Shown here one piece after another: positions 44,481 through 56,239 of a stretch of DNA of 64,000 nt. The DNA is from Chaetoderma sp. LZ-2023a (taxonomy: Eukaryota; Mollusca; Caudofoveata; Chaetodermatida; Chaetodermatidae). The stretch covers positions 78,216,079 to 78,280,078 of the forward strand of contig CM067367.1 of the NCBI GenBank assembly GCA_034401795.1. Reading direction: 5' to 3'. Below the pieces are notes generated by a model. That model had not been told where the DNA came from and made no database searches. It worked only from the letters and a program-made list of their open reading frames with translations. A program made the position numbers and the translations under genes. The first letter of the stretch is position 1. Every line of letters begins with the position of its first letter.

Positions 44481-46978
44481 CCGGATGAATACCACAAGGA
44501 TACACCACGATCAGCATTATCCCATGAAGAAAAAGTGAGTGGTCCTTTTAAGGACCGTTACTAAGCAACTATCATGAAACTCTCAAATACTTTACGATGA
44601 TCAGTCATGCCAGTCACATTACAATAAAGACAAGACAATTTTCATTCACGATGCGGTCATCGCAGTTATATTTTTTCCGGTACATGATTTTGTGGCCTGA
44701 GTGTCATGGGAAAATGTAAACATTGCGTTGCTATGGGCATTCCTCTTTAGCGTGTAGTAATCCGCAAATGACGGCTTTTCTCGTAATACCCGGATGTTCA
44801 AAATTACGATATTGAGCTGTTTCCTCATATTCACATAATCGTCTTCTGTTAGATAGGCTATTAATCCCAAATATACCTTGTAAAGAGGTCTGGGTGTAAA
44901 TAAGTTCACCCATTCAAGCCTGTGTTAGAGTTTAGGGTTTATTTAGTTTTTAAATCTAGCGAGAAAATGCATTACATACATGTATGTCTGGTTATATTGT
45001 ATTTAAGTGACCAACATAAAATGATCTAAAATGGCATGCGATGTACGAGAAAAATTGCTTTAACGCCCGAGAATTAAAGCGAGGTACAACGATTCTAATG
45101 GCATTCAGTGGCAAAAAAAAATTACTTTGGAGGCACTGATGAGACTTACAATCTAATCATAGAGCCGTAGTTTCTCGCTATCTCGCTCTCGTTAGCGTAG
45201 ATCTCGCGAGAACACAAATGGAGTCTGTTAGATCGCGTTTCCGCTTCCCGGCTAATTATATATGCGAGTACTCGCTCATTTGTGAGATACTTCATTAAAA
45301 TTTGATTTAACCGGGGTGAACACCTAATATCACGTGCAGAGTTGCCCTTATGCGTCCTTTTGTGCATATATTCGCATAAAAATGGCAGAGGGACACATAA
45401 AAATTAACCCTCTGTGTCCCCCGAGAACGCACGAGGGATGCAGTAAAAAAGTGTAACGGAAACTGATAACTTTGCGTGTGCTTAATTATCGATTATATTG
45501 TCGTGTGTGTATATTTATTTGTGCATGTTTTTACTTTAAAAAATAGACCTAATGTATTGTGTGTTCAATAAAAACGAACTTATTGCTTTGTTTAAGACCA
45601 TGATTTGTTGTATGTTTTCTTGCACAACTCAAAGTTGGTAATGCCCATAAATCAGATTCAACCACGACATTTAATTGTAAACACAATCCCCAAATCATCC
45701 TTAATATTCCATTTGATCTAATTTTTTTATAAATAATGAGTTTACAAGGCCGATGTTAGTCGCCTTGTTTGGCCTACAAATTGCAAAAATACCCGCCATG
45801 TTTCTGTCAGTTGTGCTAAACGTCGTGTGACGCGTCAGTATTTGATTGGATAACAGCGGAATCTCCCTCTCGAAGAACTCACGCTTGAGAAATCCAATAC
45901 AACTGATCAAGCGTATACAAACGTGTCTGGGCGTCTTAACCCTTTCACAGCTCAGAACATTGGACAGATCACAAAGTTGTTATCACTAATATGCTGAATA
46001 TTTTGAAATTAATTTGTGCATGCCTACTTGCCTAAAGCCACAACGACTTACAGGCAAAATATTTTTTTCTATTTATTTATCAAAATATCTAAATGGATGA
46101 AGGAATATATGGAAGATATTGTGATATCTTTTACACTTGAATTGTCATTTGACGGATTAGCAGCAGTGTCTTTGTATTGCTGTTTGAATAACGGCATCAA
46201 TACACGCTATAAGCCGTCTTATTTACATGTAGCAATAGCGGCTGATTGATTGACTGATGGATTAGTGTTTATAATGTTTAACAATACTCGATCGTTAGGT
46301 GTTCTCAATTTCTCAACTAAAAAGCTCATCCCAGCAGCGATGTTCAACGATATCGTCGATCTACAGGTAGGCAGGCATACGTTAAAATATTGATTTTTCC
46401 AAACAGCGTATAGCTCAAAGCTCCCCGATACAAGCATCCTTATTGGATACACGCTAATGCGTTATCTATGCTTCAACCAATCAGCAATCCCGTTACATAG
46501 TTACTCCCTATGAATTAGACATATCCGGTTATTGGCTGATATATTTTCACTAATTACGCATTTTAATCTGATTTATACAGATTATTTTTGATAAATTATT
46601 GTTTTGTCTGATCTTAGCCTATGTATTCCACTATATTTAGTCATTCCAGTTACATTATAAAAAATACGCGCACATTATATCGACGTACATTGTAGGTCAA
46701 GTCGTCCTTGAGCAAACTCGCCCCAGATACTCGTAATTTTTCAATAAGTCCAAAGTCAAGTTAAGGTTTTATAGAAAAACTAATGCAGTGGTCTTTGCTA
46801 ATTACTAATGTAGTGGTCTATGGAAATCTTAATCATACAAGGTTGTCAATGTAGGTTGGTTGGTTTATCAGACAACAAACAAGTACAGTGCTTTAAGTTA
46901 TTGTTTATTGACATGCAGTTCAAATGTTATTAGTTAAATATGCAAGGGACATTTCAATAGATCAATTTTAGCCACCAT

Positions 46979-47091
46979 TGTAGATCACAGAATACATATT
47001 TTTGAAAATTTACCACTGGAATGACTGCCACTGTTAAGAGCCAGTCATTCCAGTGTTAAACTGCCAAAAATAGGTATTTTGGTGATCTACA
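46979..47091. repeat. Palindrome family A, copy in the outer DIRS
   Basis: Outer ends TGTAGATCAC and GTGATCTACA, inner arms TTTACCACTGGAATGACTG and CAGTCATTCCAGTGTTAAA, loop CCACTGTTAAGAGC. Nearly perfect hairpin. Confidence 0.95.
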
Positions 47092-47324
47092 ATAGTGGCC
47101 AAAAGTGTTAAGTGCTAAAGGTTAATAAACTATGCATAGTTAATATTCTCTATATATACATTAACATTATTTACACAATGTCATAACTAGTGCTTTCAAC
47201 ATGTTTAATAAAGTGCTTTATAATTAGATCAATGTGTTGTGTTTATTTTAAGAAAAAAACATGGGACCCCCATATTTCAGATGAGGACCCCATGGGACTC
47301 CCAGATTTTACAGTGGGACCCCCA

Positions 47325-47500
47325 ATTCTCCTTCGATCAATACTCACCATTCTGTTACTTCTGATATACAGCTGGCCTTGACAGCTGGCTCTAGGACTAT
47401 AGACTTAGAAAGCTTTACCGACTCCTTGGAACCGGGTACTCGGCTCCCAACTGCCGAGTACCCGTCTACCATAGAGCTCATTCTTGTTTGCATAGCAACA
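47325..47500 (+). repeat. Left inverted terminal repeat of the inner DIRS
   Basis: TTCTCCTTCGATCAATACTC, CAGCTGGCCTTGACAGCTGG and CCGGGTACTCGGCTCCCAAC, matched in reverse at 56245-56430 and directly at 37833-38010. Confidence 0.94.
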
Positions 47501-48121
47501 AGAGCTATACATGCTTTTTGCAGTGGAAAGATTGAGAAATAAAAATCTAAGTCTTTGTTTAACTGTGATTGTGATAGCTAGTGACTCTCTTGCAAGGATA
47601 ATTGGATAATATGGATACCGCCGATGATAACCAGGTCATATATTTCCTTATTATTCCATAGTTAAAAGACTTAGGTCTCTAAATTTCGTTGTGTCGCATG
47701 TTCCAATTTCTGACCCCAAAGAATCTGTGACGTGTGTTAACAAATAGATATGCCGGATGGTCGCCTTCTTTAACCCCAACAGGCGATCGGCAGTATTTGT
47801 AACACGAATATCGGCTGACGTCGTTCTCCGTAAGATCCGAGTGGGTGACGTCACACCCGTGGTGCTCGGATGTTTATGTGAAGAAAATTTTTTCATTAAT
47901 TCGCGCATCTTGTTCTGGGTGCTGCGTACTAAAAATGGTACCAGAAAACTTTGGAATGGTCAAGTTTTGCGTGTTATCACGATCTATTTGCAATGATCGG
48001 TGGTTTCAAAATTCTTGATTAAGATGTGTGGTCTGCGGTTTTACCGTGTGCTACAGCAGTTTGTTTACATTTTGTTGTTTCTTCACGTATCGTTTTGGCT
48101 TCGTTAGGAGTATAATTTATA
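47501..48121 (+). other. Leader of the inner DIRS
   Basis: Matches the fragment at 38010-38260 up to about 47755. No gene is seen before the gag-like frame. Confidence 0.75.
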
Positions 48122-48856
48122 TTGATGGTAAATATACCCCGAATGCTATGCGATATGATTCCTGGGTCCGTTATACTGGATCCACGGTTTATCGAGTTGT
48201 TAGAGGCTATTTTTAGCAAGCAGCTCATGACCAAGGGCCAGCTACCTGCGGCCTCCAGGGAGGTGCGGGCAAGGTGTCGTATTCCACGGGGGGAATACGA
48301 TAGGTATGGTGTGGTACCATCAGTTACAGAGGATGACTGATGGGTTCTGGGTGTCCAGAGTGCTGGAGCGGGTGGCCCCGGTTCGGCACTGGTGGACAAG
48401 TCCCAGGCACACCATGAGGAAGTCCTGTCCCTATGTGATGAGGGTGTGAGGGCAGCTATGAGTGCTGTCAACCACTCTTATCGCCTTCTTCAGTCGGTGT
48501 GGGCTGAAGAGGGGGGCAGGCCACCCTGTGCCACCTGTGGCGCTTTCGTGCGTAAATCACGGCTTTGTGCTGTCTATGGACGCGCTGGCAAGGGTGCAGG
48601 CGCGTGTTACAAAGTCCAGGAGGCAAATGGTTTTTGACCATATGCGTCCGGCTACGGCCGTCAGGGAGCATCTTCTTGGGAGGCCCCTGACAGGTCCTAG
48701 CATCTTCGGTGGCCAGGCGCGGGCCATCCTAGAGGACACGGCTAGCATTGCGCAGAATCGGTTGGCGGTAAACTTACAGCTAGAGCTAGTGCGGCAAGCG
48801 CACGCACTAGGGGCTGTAGGGAAGCCGTTGACATTCCAAGAAACAGAAGAAGCATA
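48122..48856 (+). pseudogene. DIRS gag-like ORF, disrupted
   Basis: Begins MMVNIPRMLCDMIPGS and continues, across a TGA at about 48338, as SLCDEGVRAAMSAVNHSYRL. A frameshift near the G-run at 48510 leads into RPATAVREHLLGRPLTGPSI, FGGQARAILEDTASIAQNRL and ELVRQAHALG, ending at a TAA. Its place before the reverse transcriptase and its helical, Arg-rich character suit a DIRS gag. A basic, Gly/Lys-rich tail (about 48850-49050) follows in other frames. The function is inferred from position. Confidence 0.65.
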
Positions 48857-49225
48857 AAGGCAAGGCGAAAGCTAAGCCTAGTGCGGCTTCTGCTTCATCT
48901 GGATTTTCTCAGCCGCCGCCGGCGAACAAAGCCAGGAAGGTTGTAGAGGCCCCTACCCTCCCCAATGTTGCTCCAGATCGCCCTAGAGGCGGGAAGGGGA
49001 AGGGGAAGGGTAAGTCCTCAAAGGGCGGAAAGAAGGGAGCGGATCATACCTGAGGGTACGAGAGCTCCCTTCGTATCCGCCCGGACCGCACCTGTGCGAC
49101 AGGAACAGCGGTGCCAGTTAGACCTGCCGAGCCAAGACCGAAATGGTTCTCTCTCTCATTAAGAAAGGGGGGGGGGGGAGCAGACCGCGAGCCGGACAAC
49201 ACCGTTAGGCGTCGAGACGTCTATA

Positions 49226-50160
49226 GTGGGTGGAAGGCTCATGCGTTTCGTCGAGGCGTGGCAAGGTGTGACGTCAGACAGTCTGGTCCTGGGATGGTTA
49301 TCCGAGGGATACATGCCGGAGTGGTGGGACTTTCCGCCACAGAATCTGTCTTTGGCACCTGTCTGGACACCTGTACCAAGGGAACCAGACAAGTTAGAAG
49401 CCATTCAAAACGAAGTGTCAGGTTTGCTTCTAAAGGGAGCAATCAAATCAGCAAACCAGACCACTCCAGGCTTCTATTCAAATATGTTCCTTGTCCCCAA
49501 GAGCACAGGGGGATGGAGACCTGTACTCAATCTCAGGCCATTAAATTGGTTTATCCATATGCCTTGGTTCCAGATGGAAACGCCGAGGTTGGTAATGGCA
49601 GGATTGAGGAAGTGAATGTGGTGTGTATCGATCGATCTGAAAGATGCTTATTTCCACATTCCAATGAACAGGAGTTGTCACAGGTTTCTGAGATTTGCGT
49701 TTCAGAATCAATGGGAGTTTATTGTTCTCCAGTTTGGCCTGTCGACAGCTCCAAGGGTTTTCACAAGAGTGGTCCTTGCGGTGACAGCGTTTCTCAGAAA
49801 AGAGAACGTGGCGCTACACACCTACATAGACGACTGGCTGATCAAAGCAGACTCGGCAGCCAGGTTGGACGTGGATACTGCTCTGACTCTGAAGTTACTT
49901 CCAGATCTAGGCTGGATAGTCAACAAGGAGAAATCCGAGTTGACACCCACTCAACATTTCGTTATTTGGGGATGCAATTCGATCTCGAGGAGGGCAGGGT
50001 TTACCCATCAGAGCCCAGAGTGGTGTCTGTGTTAGCCATCCTCAAGAGTTTTCGAGTGGGAAACCACATTCAGGCGAGGCGGTTTCTTCAGATGCTGGGC
50101 ATGATGGTCTCCATGGAGCAGGTGATCCCGTAGGGTGCTCTAATGCGAAGACATATCTAG
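49226..50160 (+). pseudogene. DIRS reverse transcriptase, disrupted
   Basis: MFLVPKSTGGWRPVLNLRPL and WFQMETPRLVMAGL begin the fingers. After an in-frame TGA (49613-49615) come SIDLKDAYFHIPMNRSCHRF, FIVLQFGLSTAPRVFTRVV and the catalytic THTYIDDWLIKA-like motif (HTYIDDWLI). A frameshift near 49955 passes to RYLGMQFDLEEGRVYPSEPR and a run of two TAG codons (50131-50154) before the RNase H frame. These motifs are typical of DIRS reverse transcriptases. It would copy element RNA. Confidence 0.92.
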
Positions 50161-51100
50161 TTGTATCTGATGTCTCTGTGGAAACAGAGAACAGAACCCT
50201 TGTCAAAACTAGTGCCAGTTTTGGAGCCGATAATGTCGCATCTTGTATGGTGGAAAGAGCGTCAGAATCTCCTAGTAGGGGTTTCGCTGCACCTACCCCA
50301 CCCCCAGCTATCCGTGTACACGGATGCATCGCTGGAGGGGTGGGGGGGCCTGCCTGGGAGAGCACCAGGTCTCGGGCACATGGACTCTCCAGGAGAGTCA
50401 GCTGCATATCAATCTGTTGGAAATGATGGCAGTGGAACTGGCGTTGGAAGAGTTTCTTCCGATGATCAGGGGCAAGGTGATATTGATACGGTCGGACAAT
50501 TCGACGGTAGTATCATACATAAATCGCCAAGGCGGGACCAGGTCACCCACGCTGTGTATCAAAGTGTGGCACTTGATTCAATGGTGCAGGAATTACTCGG
50601 TTGTTTTGAAAGCAGCTCACATTCCTGGGCGATTGAACATTCTGGCGGATGCTTTGTCTCGCAGACAGAGAATTCTGCCAACAGAATGGTCCCTCAACCC
50701 TCCAGTTCTACGAAGGATCTTCGAGCATTGGGGCAAACCCAACATGGACTTGTTCGCCACAAGGGAAAATGCTCAAATCATGACTTATGTCTCGCCGATT
50801 CCAGATCCAAATGCTGTCGATGCAGACGCTCTGGCGATAAGCTGGAGGGGGATGCACACTTACGCGTACCCACCCACCATTCTTCTGCCGAAGGTATTGG
50901 TGAAGATCAGGGAGGAACCGTGTCTGGTCCTGCTAATAGCGCCGTATTGGCCGAGCAGGGCGTGGTTCACGGATCTGCTAGATCTGCTGGTGGAAAACCC
51001 AGTGCAGTTGCCCGAGATTCCGAACATAATCTCCCAGGCCAAGGGACGCTTCCTACACGAGCGTCCCGAAATGTTAAAATTGACTGCGTGGATGTTATGA
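50161..51100 (+). pseudogene. DIRS RNase H and following connector, frameshifted
   Basis: LSVYTDASLEGWGG (catalytic Asp) lies in one frame. A frameshift at the G-run near 50345 leads to QLHINLLEMMAVELALEEFL (Glu), IRSDNSTVVSYINRQGGTRS (Asp), and AAHIPGRLNILADALSRRQR (Asp). The tail has MDLFATRENAQI and YPPTILLPKVLVKI, conserved after RNase H in DIRS. It removes RNA from the RNA-DNA hybrid. The frame ends TAWML at 51100 and overlaps the recombinase frame, as usual in these elements. Confidence 0.92.
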
Positions 51101-52106
51101 AACAACGTTCCACGTCGGAAGGCTTTTCTCGACAAGCTGCTGATTTCATCGCGGCTGCGAGAAGGAGGTCAACCTTCAAGTCATATAACAACAAGGTTAA
51201 CAGATTTGCAGACTGGTGTGAAGAAAAGGGTATTGATACCTTTCAATCCACTATTCAGCAAATAGCAGACTTTCTCTGTGAGCTGTTCTTTTCAGGACTA
51301 GCTCCCGTCACAATTGCTGGATACAAGTCAGCTTTGGCATCAGTTATCCCTTGTCTAGCCAACAGGGATAGTCCAGAGGTGGCCCAGTTAAATGTGATGG
51401 TGAAGGGAATGAGCAATCTCCGACCGAGACAACCGGTGGTCATTCCAGCCTGGAGTCTATCTTTAGTGCTTAATGTACTGGCCAAGCACCCTTTCGAACC
51501 GTTGCCTTCGGCTAGTCTAAAGCATTTGACTCTAAAGGCGGTCTTTCTATTGGCAGCTTCCTCAGCTAGAAGGCGCAGTGAGATCCATGCGCTTTCGGCA
51601 GAGAGGAACCGATTTATTGTCTCCGGAGAGGGTCTGCGTCTTCTGCCAAGAGCAGAGTTTATGTCAAAGAATCAATCTTTGAGATATCCCGGCAAACCGA
51701 TCATAATACCAAAGTTAACAAGGTTTGATCGTGATGCCAGTATCTGGTGCCCGGTCCGTACTTTGACTAAGTACAGGAAATGGACTGACTCGTTACCGTC
51801 GAACGATAGACATCTATGGATCTGTCATAAGAAGCCTTATGGCGCCGCATCCATGGATACTATCTCTCGTTGGGTAGTCGAATGCATTCAGACTACTCAT
51901 GAGATGGCGACTGGGCACCACGTGCAAGGCGCAAGGGCACACGATGTTAGAGGAATAGCCGCCTCGACGCCCTTTACAGTTGTGTTCCGTTAGAGGACAT
52001 CATGGCCATTGCACAATGGCACTGTGAGTCCTCATTCACGGATTACTATATGAGGGATGTGTCAGACTCAGCCAATCCACTCGCTTTAGCTGTTTTGAAA
52101 CGATAG
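51000..52106 (+). pseudogene. DIRS tyrosine recombinase, C-terminal frameshift
   Basis: AADFIAAARRRSTFKSYNNK and FCELFFSGLAPVTIAGYKSA form the core-binding domain. In the catalytic domain SSARRRSEIHALS gives the first Arg, and GARAHDVRGIAAS gives the H-x-x-R pair. A frameshift near 51970 leads to VPLEDIMAIAQWHCESSFTD and YYMRDV, with the nucleophilic Tyr. Catalytic R, HxxR and Y are therefore all present, but in two frames. It would integrate the circular DNA by site-specific recombination instead of an integrase. The open frame on the same strand that runs from 50161 is not coding before about 51000. Confidence 0.92.
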
Positions 52107-52538
52107 TTAAGTGACCACACTGCTCTTCTCCCTTTTTTCACTTTGGTAAGAAAAGAATTTCAAAGCAGACATGGTCGAGTGAGAGGATGACAACCAGATT
52201 GTGTCACTGATGGCCGGACCCGTGGTTGGTTGGAGGCGGTACGTCTGGAGTCCATTTATCATGAGGTAATTCAAGATTGAGAGTTTTTTGTATTATATCT
52301 ATATATCATGTTCATTCATCTTATATATTCATGCTCATTCCCAGGCTAATACATGTGTATATGCAAGGAGCAGTTAACCCTCTTGGCATATTTGTGTTTT
52401 CAGGCGAGATACATGTTCCTGAGTTCTCTCCCTTTTCTTAGGAGAAAAGGGGAGGGGGGGCAGTGATGCGAATGTGATTCGGTTCCGTTAACTTGATGGT
52501 CCTTTTTAGGTCTCCATTAGTCAAGTTTTTAAGTCTAA
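52107..52538 (+). other. DIRS 3' non-coding region before the Harbinger insertion
   Basis: No gene. Continues at 56034 after the inserted element. Confidence 0.7.
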
Positions 52539-52679
52539 AGCTAGGATTCCATAAGCGCGGATGCGGATGCGGCAGGCGGGCGCGTTTTGGTGCGCAGAAT
52601 ATCCGCGTTGTTTGCTTCCATATAAGCGAGATAATATGCGTGTATTCTTTCTTTTCTCTGGAGACACAGGAGGGACAAC

Positions 52680-55136
52680 ATGCCTTCCACATTGTCTAAG
52701 CTTCGTCGATCTCTTCTTGATAGTGAAGAAATGTTAATGATAACTTTATTAGCATATAATTTACAAACGAAACAGAAAAAAAAGAGAAGGCGTAAACATT
52801 GGTGGTGGGTGCATGACATATTCAAAAATAGGCATGAAGCCGGGGCATTTGCCAAACTGGTCCCTGATCTACAAGCTGATGACGAGAAATTTCGCCAATA
52901 CTTTAGGATGAATCAGGAACAATTCTCCCAAGTGTTGTCATTTGTGGGAGCTGACCTTGCGAAGCACTGTCGCAGCAGAGAGCCCATCTGTCCAAAGCAG
53001 AGACTGGCTATATGCTTAAGGTAGGGATTGTAATATTTATTTAATATCAAACGATATTGGGTAATTATGAAGGACACGGTAGAACAGAAACTTTATATAG
53101 ATCCTTCATTTATTGATATGTTACGTTAGATGCACTCGCTAACATAGCTGACGTACATTCTTCGTTTTGAAAGTTGTTTTCCTGTTGTTGAAACAATTCG
53201 ACATATTCATATGTTTGTTGTTGTTGTTGTTGTTGTTGTTGTGGTGGTGGTGGTGGTGTTGTTGTTGTTGGTGCTGTTGCTGGTGGTCTGGTGCGTGGTG
53301 GTGGTGGTAGTGGTGTGATTGGTATTTGCGTGTAAATGTTTTCTGCATTGAAGAAGATCTGCGAGACTTGTAGGTGAACATAGGATCTCAGGTAGCTCGG
53401 CATCTTCTTCATCTTCATGGCACAACTTTCGAAAAACAAATCGTCCTCTGTTTTCCCCTCACTCTCCATGTCCAGCTGCTTGTTAATTAGTTCGCGGCTC
53501 TCAGTATGTGCGTTAATCAATTGACGTAATGACATCTGCATATCATCTCCCGATTTCTCCTTCACTGTATCCCCCGATTTCTCATTCTCATTATCCCCTT
53601 TCCTTTTCTTAGATTTTGCAGAAAACAGTGACGTAGATGCTGACATAGACGGTGCCGCATTTTCTGGTTCCACTGTGATATCAGTCGAATCAGTAGACCT
53701 GAGAATAAAATACACAATAATAAATAATAATTTATTAATTTCTCCATTTATTTAATGCATTAATTCCTCATCTCATCCTCTCTATATTAATTAAGTCATT
53801 GCTTGCTTGATTGCTTGCTTGATTGATTGGTTTGTTGGTTGATTAATTGATTAATCCATTAATCGATCAATCCATAATCAAACAATCAATTAGCGAACCA
53901 ACCAACCACCTAACCAATTAATATGTAAATTAATTAATTAGTCGATTACATAATTAATTGGTGAATTAAGTAATTAATGATTCAATCAATCCATCATTTC
54001 TCAATCAATCAATCAACCAATCAATCAATCATTTCTCAGTGGATTGATTGATTGATTGAGTAATATTTAATTAATTCCAACCATGCTTCCATCATCCCAG
54101 ACATCATTCCTTACAGCCAGTAAGCCATCGCTTCCCTGCATTGTCCATACGAGATTATTATTTTTGATCATTTTTTTTAAAAACATACATAATGTCATTA
54201 TATATTTGCAGGTTTCTGGCAACTGGAGAGTCATTTCGTTCGCTATCCTTCAATTTCCGTGTTGGACCCACTACCATAGCGAAGATTGTTGATGAAGTAT
54301 GCCAAGTGATTTGGGATAGGATGTCTCCTACTTTTATGTCAATCCCCGATGAAGCTAATGATTGGAAAATGATAGCTGAGAACTTTTTAGAAGCGTGGAA
54401 TTTCCCACACTGTCTGGGAGCAATAGACGGAAAACATGTGGTAATTAAATCTTCATGTAACTCTGGTTCACTCTACTATAATTATAAAAACACTTTCTCT
54501 ATTGTTCTTTTGGCTCTAGTTGACGCCAATCTAAGATTCATAGCAATTGATGTTGGCTCTTATGGCCGCAACAGCGATGCTGGTATCTTTGCGCATTCAA
54601 ATTTAGGGAAAGCCGTACTATGGAAGACTCTTAATTTTCCTGATGCATCTTCTCTACCGAACGCGGAACATCTCGGCCCCGTACCCTATGTGATTATAGG
54701 AGATGAGGCATTTCCTCTACAAGAGAACATCATGCGACCATATCCAGGAAGGGGATGCACATTGGAGCAACAAACATTTAACTATAGATTATCAAGAGCT
54801 CGCCGGATTGTAGAAAACGCTTTTGGCATTCTTGCATGCAGATGGAGAATATTCCACACACCAATCGCAGTCAAACCATCAAAGGTGAATCATATCGTCA
54901 AAGCTACGTGTGTTCTCCACAACATGCTGCAAGAAAGCTCTACACCGGCACAAATTACGACACTATTGCATGATGTGGGTGACATACAAATTGATGGTCT
55001 ACAGGACATTGATGGTGTGGGAAACAGAGCTGGAGCAGATGCTAGATATATAAGGGATGCGTTTAAAGAGTACTTTTCGCGTGTTTCTCCTCTGGCGTGG
55101 CAAGATGCCCATGTACAACGAGGCGTTTTTGCGTAA
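52680..55136 (+). CDS. HARBI1-like: PIF/Harbinger transposase, two exons, apparently intact
   Basis: Exon 1 (52680-53020) starts MPSTLSKLRRSLLDSEEMLM and has KKKRRRKHWWWVHDIFKNRH and FRMNQEQFSQVLSFVG. The donor AAG|GTAGGG joins to the acceptor TTTGCAG|G, and exon 2 (54212-55136) continues in phase as RFLATGESFRSLSFNFRVGP. The predicted product is 421 residues with no stop, a normal length. Catalytic features are CLGAIDGKHVVI (Asp), FIAIDVGSYGRNSDAGIF, VIIGDEAFPLQENIMRPYPG (Asp) and SRARRIVENAFGILACRWRI (Glu). It would cut and paste the element at TWA sites, normally with a partner DNA-binding protein. Among the coding genes here it is the least damaged. Start codon chosen as the first ATG of the open exon. 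Confidence 0.93.
53110..53698 (-). CDS. Second Harbinger gene: BESS-like C-terminal exon (partial)
   Basis: Minus-strand open exon of about 196 residues following an acceptor TTTTATTCTCAG. It is acidic and Ser-rich at first (STDSTDITVEPENAAPSMSA), with a basic KSKKRKG. Then DDLFFESCAMKMKKMPSYLR and YVHLQVSQIFFNAE resemble a BESS motif. A Pro-, Thr- and Gln-rich tail follows (TTG repeats at 53214-53240), ending SNVTYQ. Harbinger elements usually encode a second, Myb/SANT- or MADF-type protein that helps the transposase bind DNA; MADF proteins often end in BESS. The N-terminal DNA-binding exon was not found, so either it is lost or it is too diverged to see. It lies inside the transposase intron in antisense. 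Confidence 0.7.
53795..54060. repeat. ATTG/CAAT-rich simple repeat in the Harbinger intron
   Basis: Many GATT, TTGATTGA and CAATCAAT units, including both orientations, so the tract can fold on itself (TTGGTTTGTTGGTTG and CGAACCAACCAACC). Confidence 0.8.
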
Positions 55137-55997
55137 AAATTGTATCATGTACCTTATGCTCGAATTTGGACTTGTGGCATCCAATTCAATAGCCATTTCC
55201 GAATCCTCCAACGCTGGTACATTACCCTCGGTGCTGAAACGAATTATGCAGTTTAAGATATTAAGTTTGTTTTGAGAAAATAATATTAATTGTTTTCGAT
55301 TTAATTTAAAATATTTTGTCTGTTATAATATTGTTTATATTTTGTTAGAGCAAATAGTAATAGATAGATATATATCTTCAACGCCATTTTAAAGCATCAT
55401 TTGCACACTAAATAGTGGAAACAGGGGAGGAGTGGGCCATATGTTTTCCTTTTGGTCATCTAAGCTGAACATTTTCTTAGGTATATATTGTGTTTGTTAT
55501 AACACAAGTCAAACAGTCTTGTCTTTAAGCTTGCTACATGAAATCATCAAAACTACTTGCAATAATAAAGAATATTCAGGTCTATAAGTTTGAACAATTA
55601 GGTCATGTGCATTTATGTTTTATTGGGTATCCTAAATATGCAATGTTTATGGAGTACTCATGATTTTTGAAAAAAATTGATTAAATGGCTATTTTTATTG
55701 AGCATCAGTACCTTTGATTTTGAAATTAAGAGTAAATGGCTATTTTATTGAGTAAAATACTAAAATACTATTCATATCTTGAGCCCTACTTATGACGATG
55801 GGCGAACTTAAGTACAGGAAAACCCCTCTACCTTTGACGTCATTTCATGGTTTCCCCGACGCGAGTGTGAGCGCCGAGCGACTGGATCGCTACATGTAGC
55901 GATCGAGAAAATCGCTTCCGCACACGCGTGTCGTTCCACGTCCGCTTCCGCGCATATGGAATCACACATATTGAATTTAATGATATTCGATTTTTAC
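55137..55997. other. Harbinger 3' region
   Basis: No gene. Includes a short inverted repeat around 55886-55905 (CGATCGCTACATGTAGCGATCG-like, 20-base core TCGCTACATGTAGCGA) and subterminal copies of the GCGGA motif near 55930-55960. Confidence 0.6.
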
Positions 55998-56100
55998 CGC
56001 ATCCGCATCCGCGCTTATGGAATCCTAGCTTAATTCTTTCTCCAAGGGGCAAAAGTAGCATTTATGGCTTGCTCCTTCCCACCAGGCTACTGACCAAATC

Positions 56101-56206
56101 TGGTGTATATCAGAAGTAACAGAATGGTGAGTATTGATCGAAGGAGAATGCAGGAAATGTAAATTTCCCTTTCTCCGAGATCTAACAAGACTCACCATTC
56201 TGTTAC
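56101..56206 (-). repeat. Internal complementary region of the inner DIRS
   Basis: 56101-56149 is complementary to the left tip of the element (47325-47375); 56150-56206 is complementary to the right tip (56400-56454). The join GGAGAAT|GCAGGAAA equals the expected junction of a circular intermediate. Confidence 0.9.
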
Positions 56207-56239
56207 GGACCCAGTCTCCCAGCCCCACGGAGGCAAGCC

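Larger units (their letters stand above)
43961..47324. other. Interior of the outer DIRS, left side, no gene seen
   Basis: Contains a tandem family at 44187-44480, one family A palindrome (46979-47091) and a family B arm (about 45988-46015). No gag-like frame is recognised; open frames are short and without motifs. GGGACCCCC recurs at 47260-47325. Confidence 0.55.
52539..56030 (+). mobile_element. PIF/Harbinger DNA transposon (3.5 kb), complete
   Basis: The left end AGCTAGGATTCCATAAGCGC is matched in reverse at the right end (GCGCTTATGGAATCCTAGCT). The match continues through GCGGATGCGGATGCGG. TAA duplications lie outside (52536-52538, 56031-56033), the usual 3-bp TWA duplication of PIF/Harbinger. 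It carries a spliced transposase on the plus strand and a second, antisense gene in the transposase intron. It sits in the 3' region of the inner DIRS. Confidence 0.96.

Noticed and set aside
49111..50133. 340-residue frame over the DIRS reverse transcriptase
   Set aside because: The first two thirds are out of phase with the reverse transcriptase motifs; only the last part (about 49955 on) follows the real protein.
50161..51000. N-terminal 280 residues of the 610-residue frame ending at 51993
   Set aside because: After the first 60 residues (start of RNase H) it is the wrong frame of RNase H; coding resumes in this frame only for the recombinase.
54999..55211. Antisense frame with FLRKNASLYMGILPRQ, faintly like a MADF domain, as the missing partner exon of the Harbinger
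   Set aside because: It is the exact reverse of the well-supported transposase C-terminus and lacks the conserved Trp residues of MADF.
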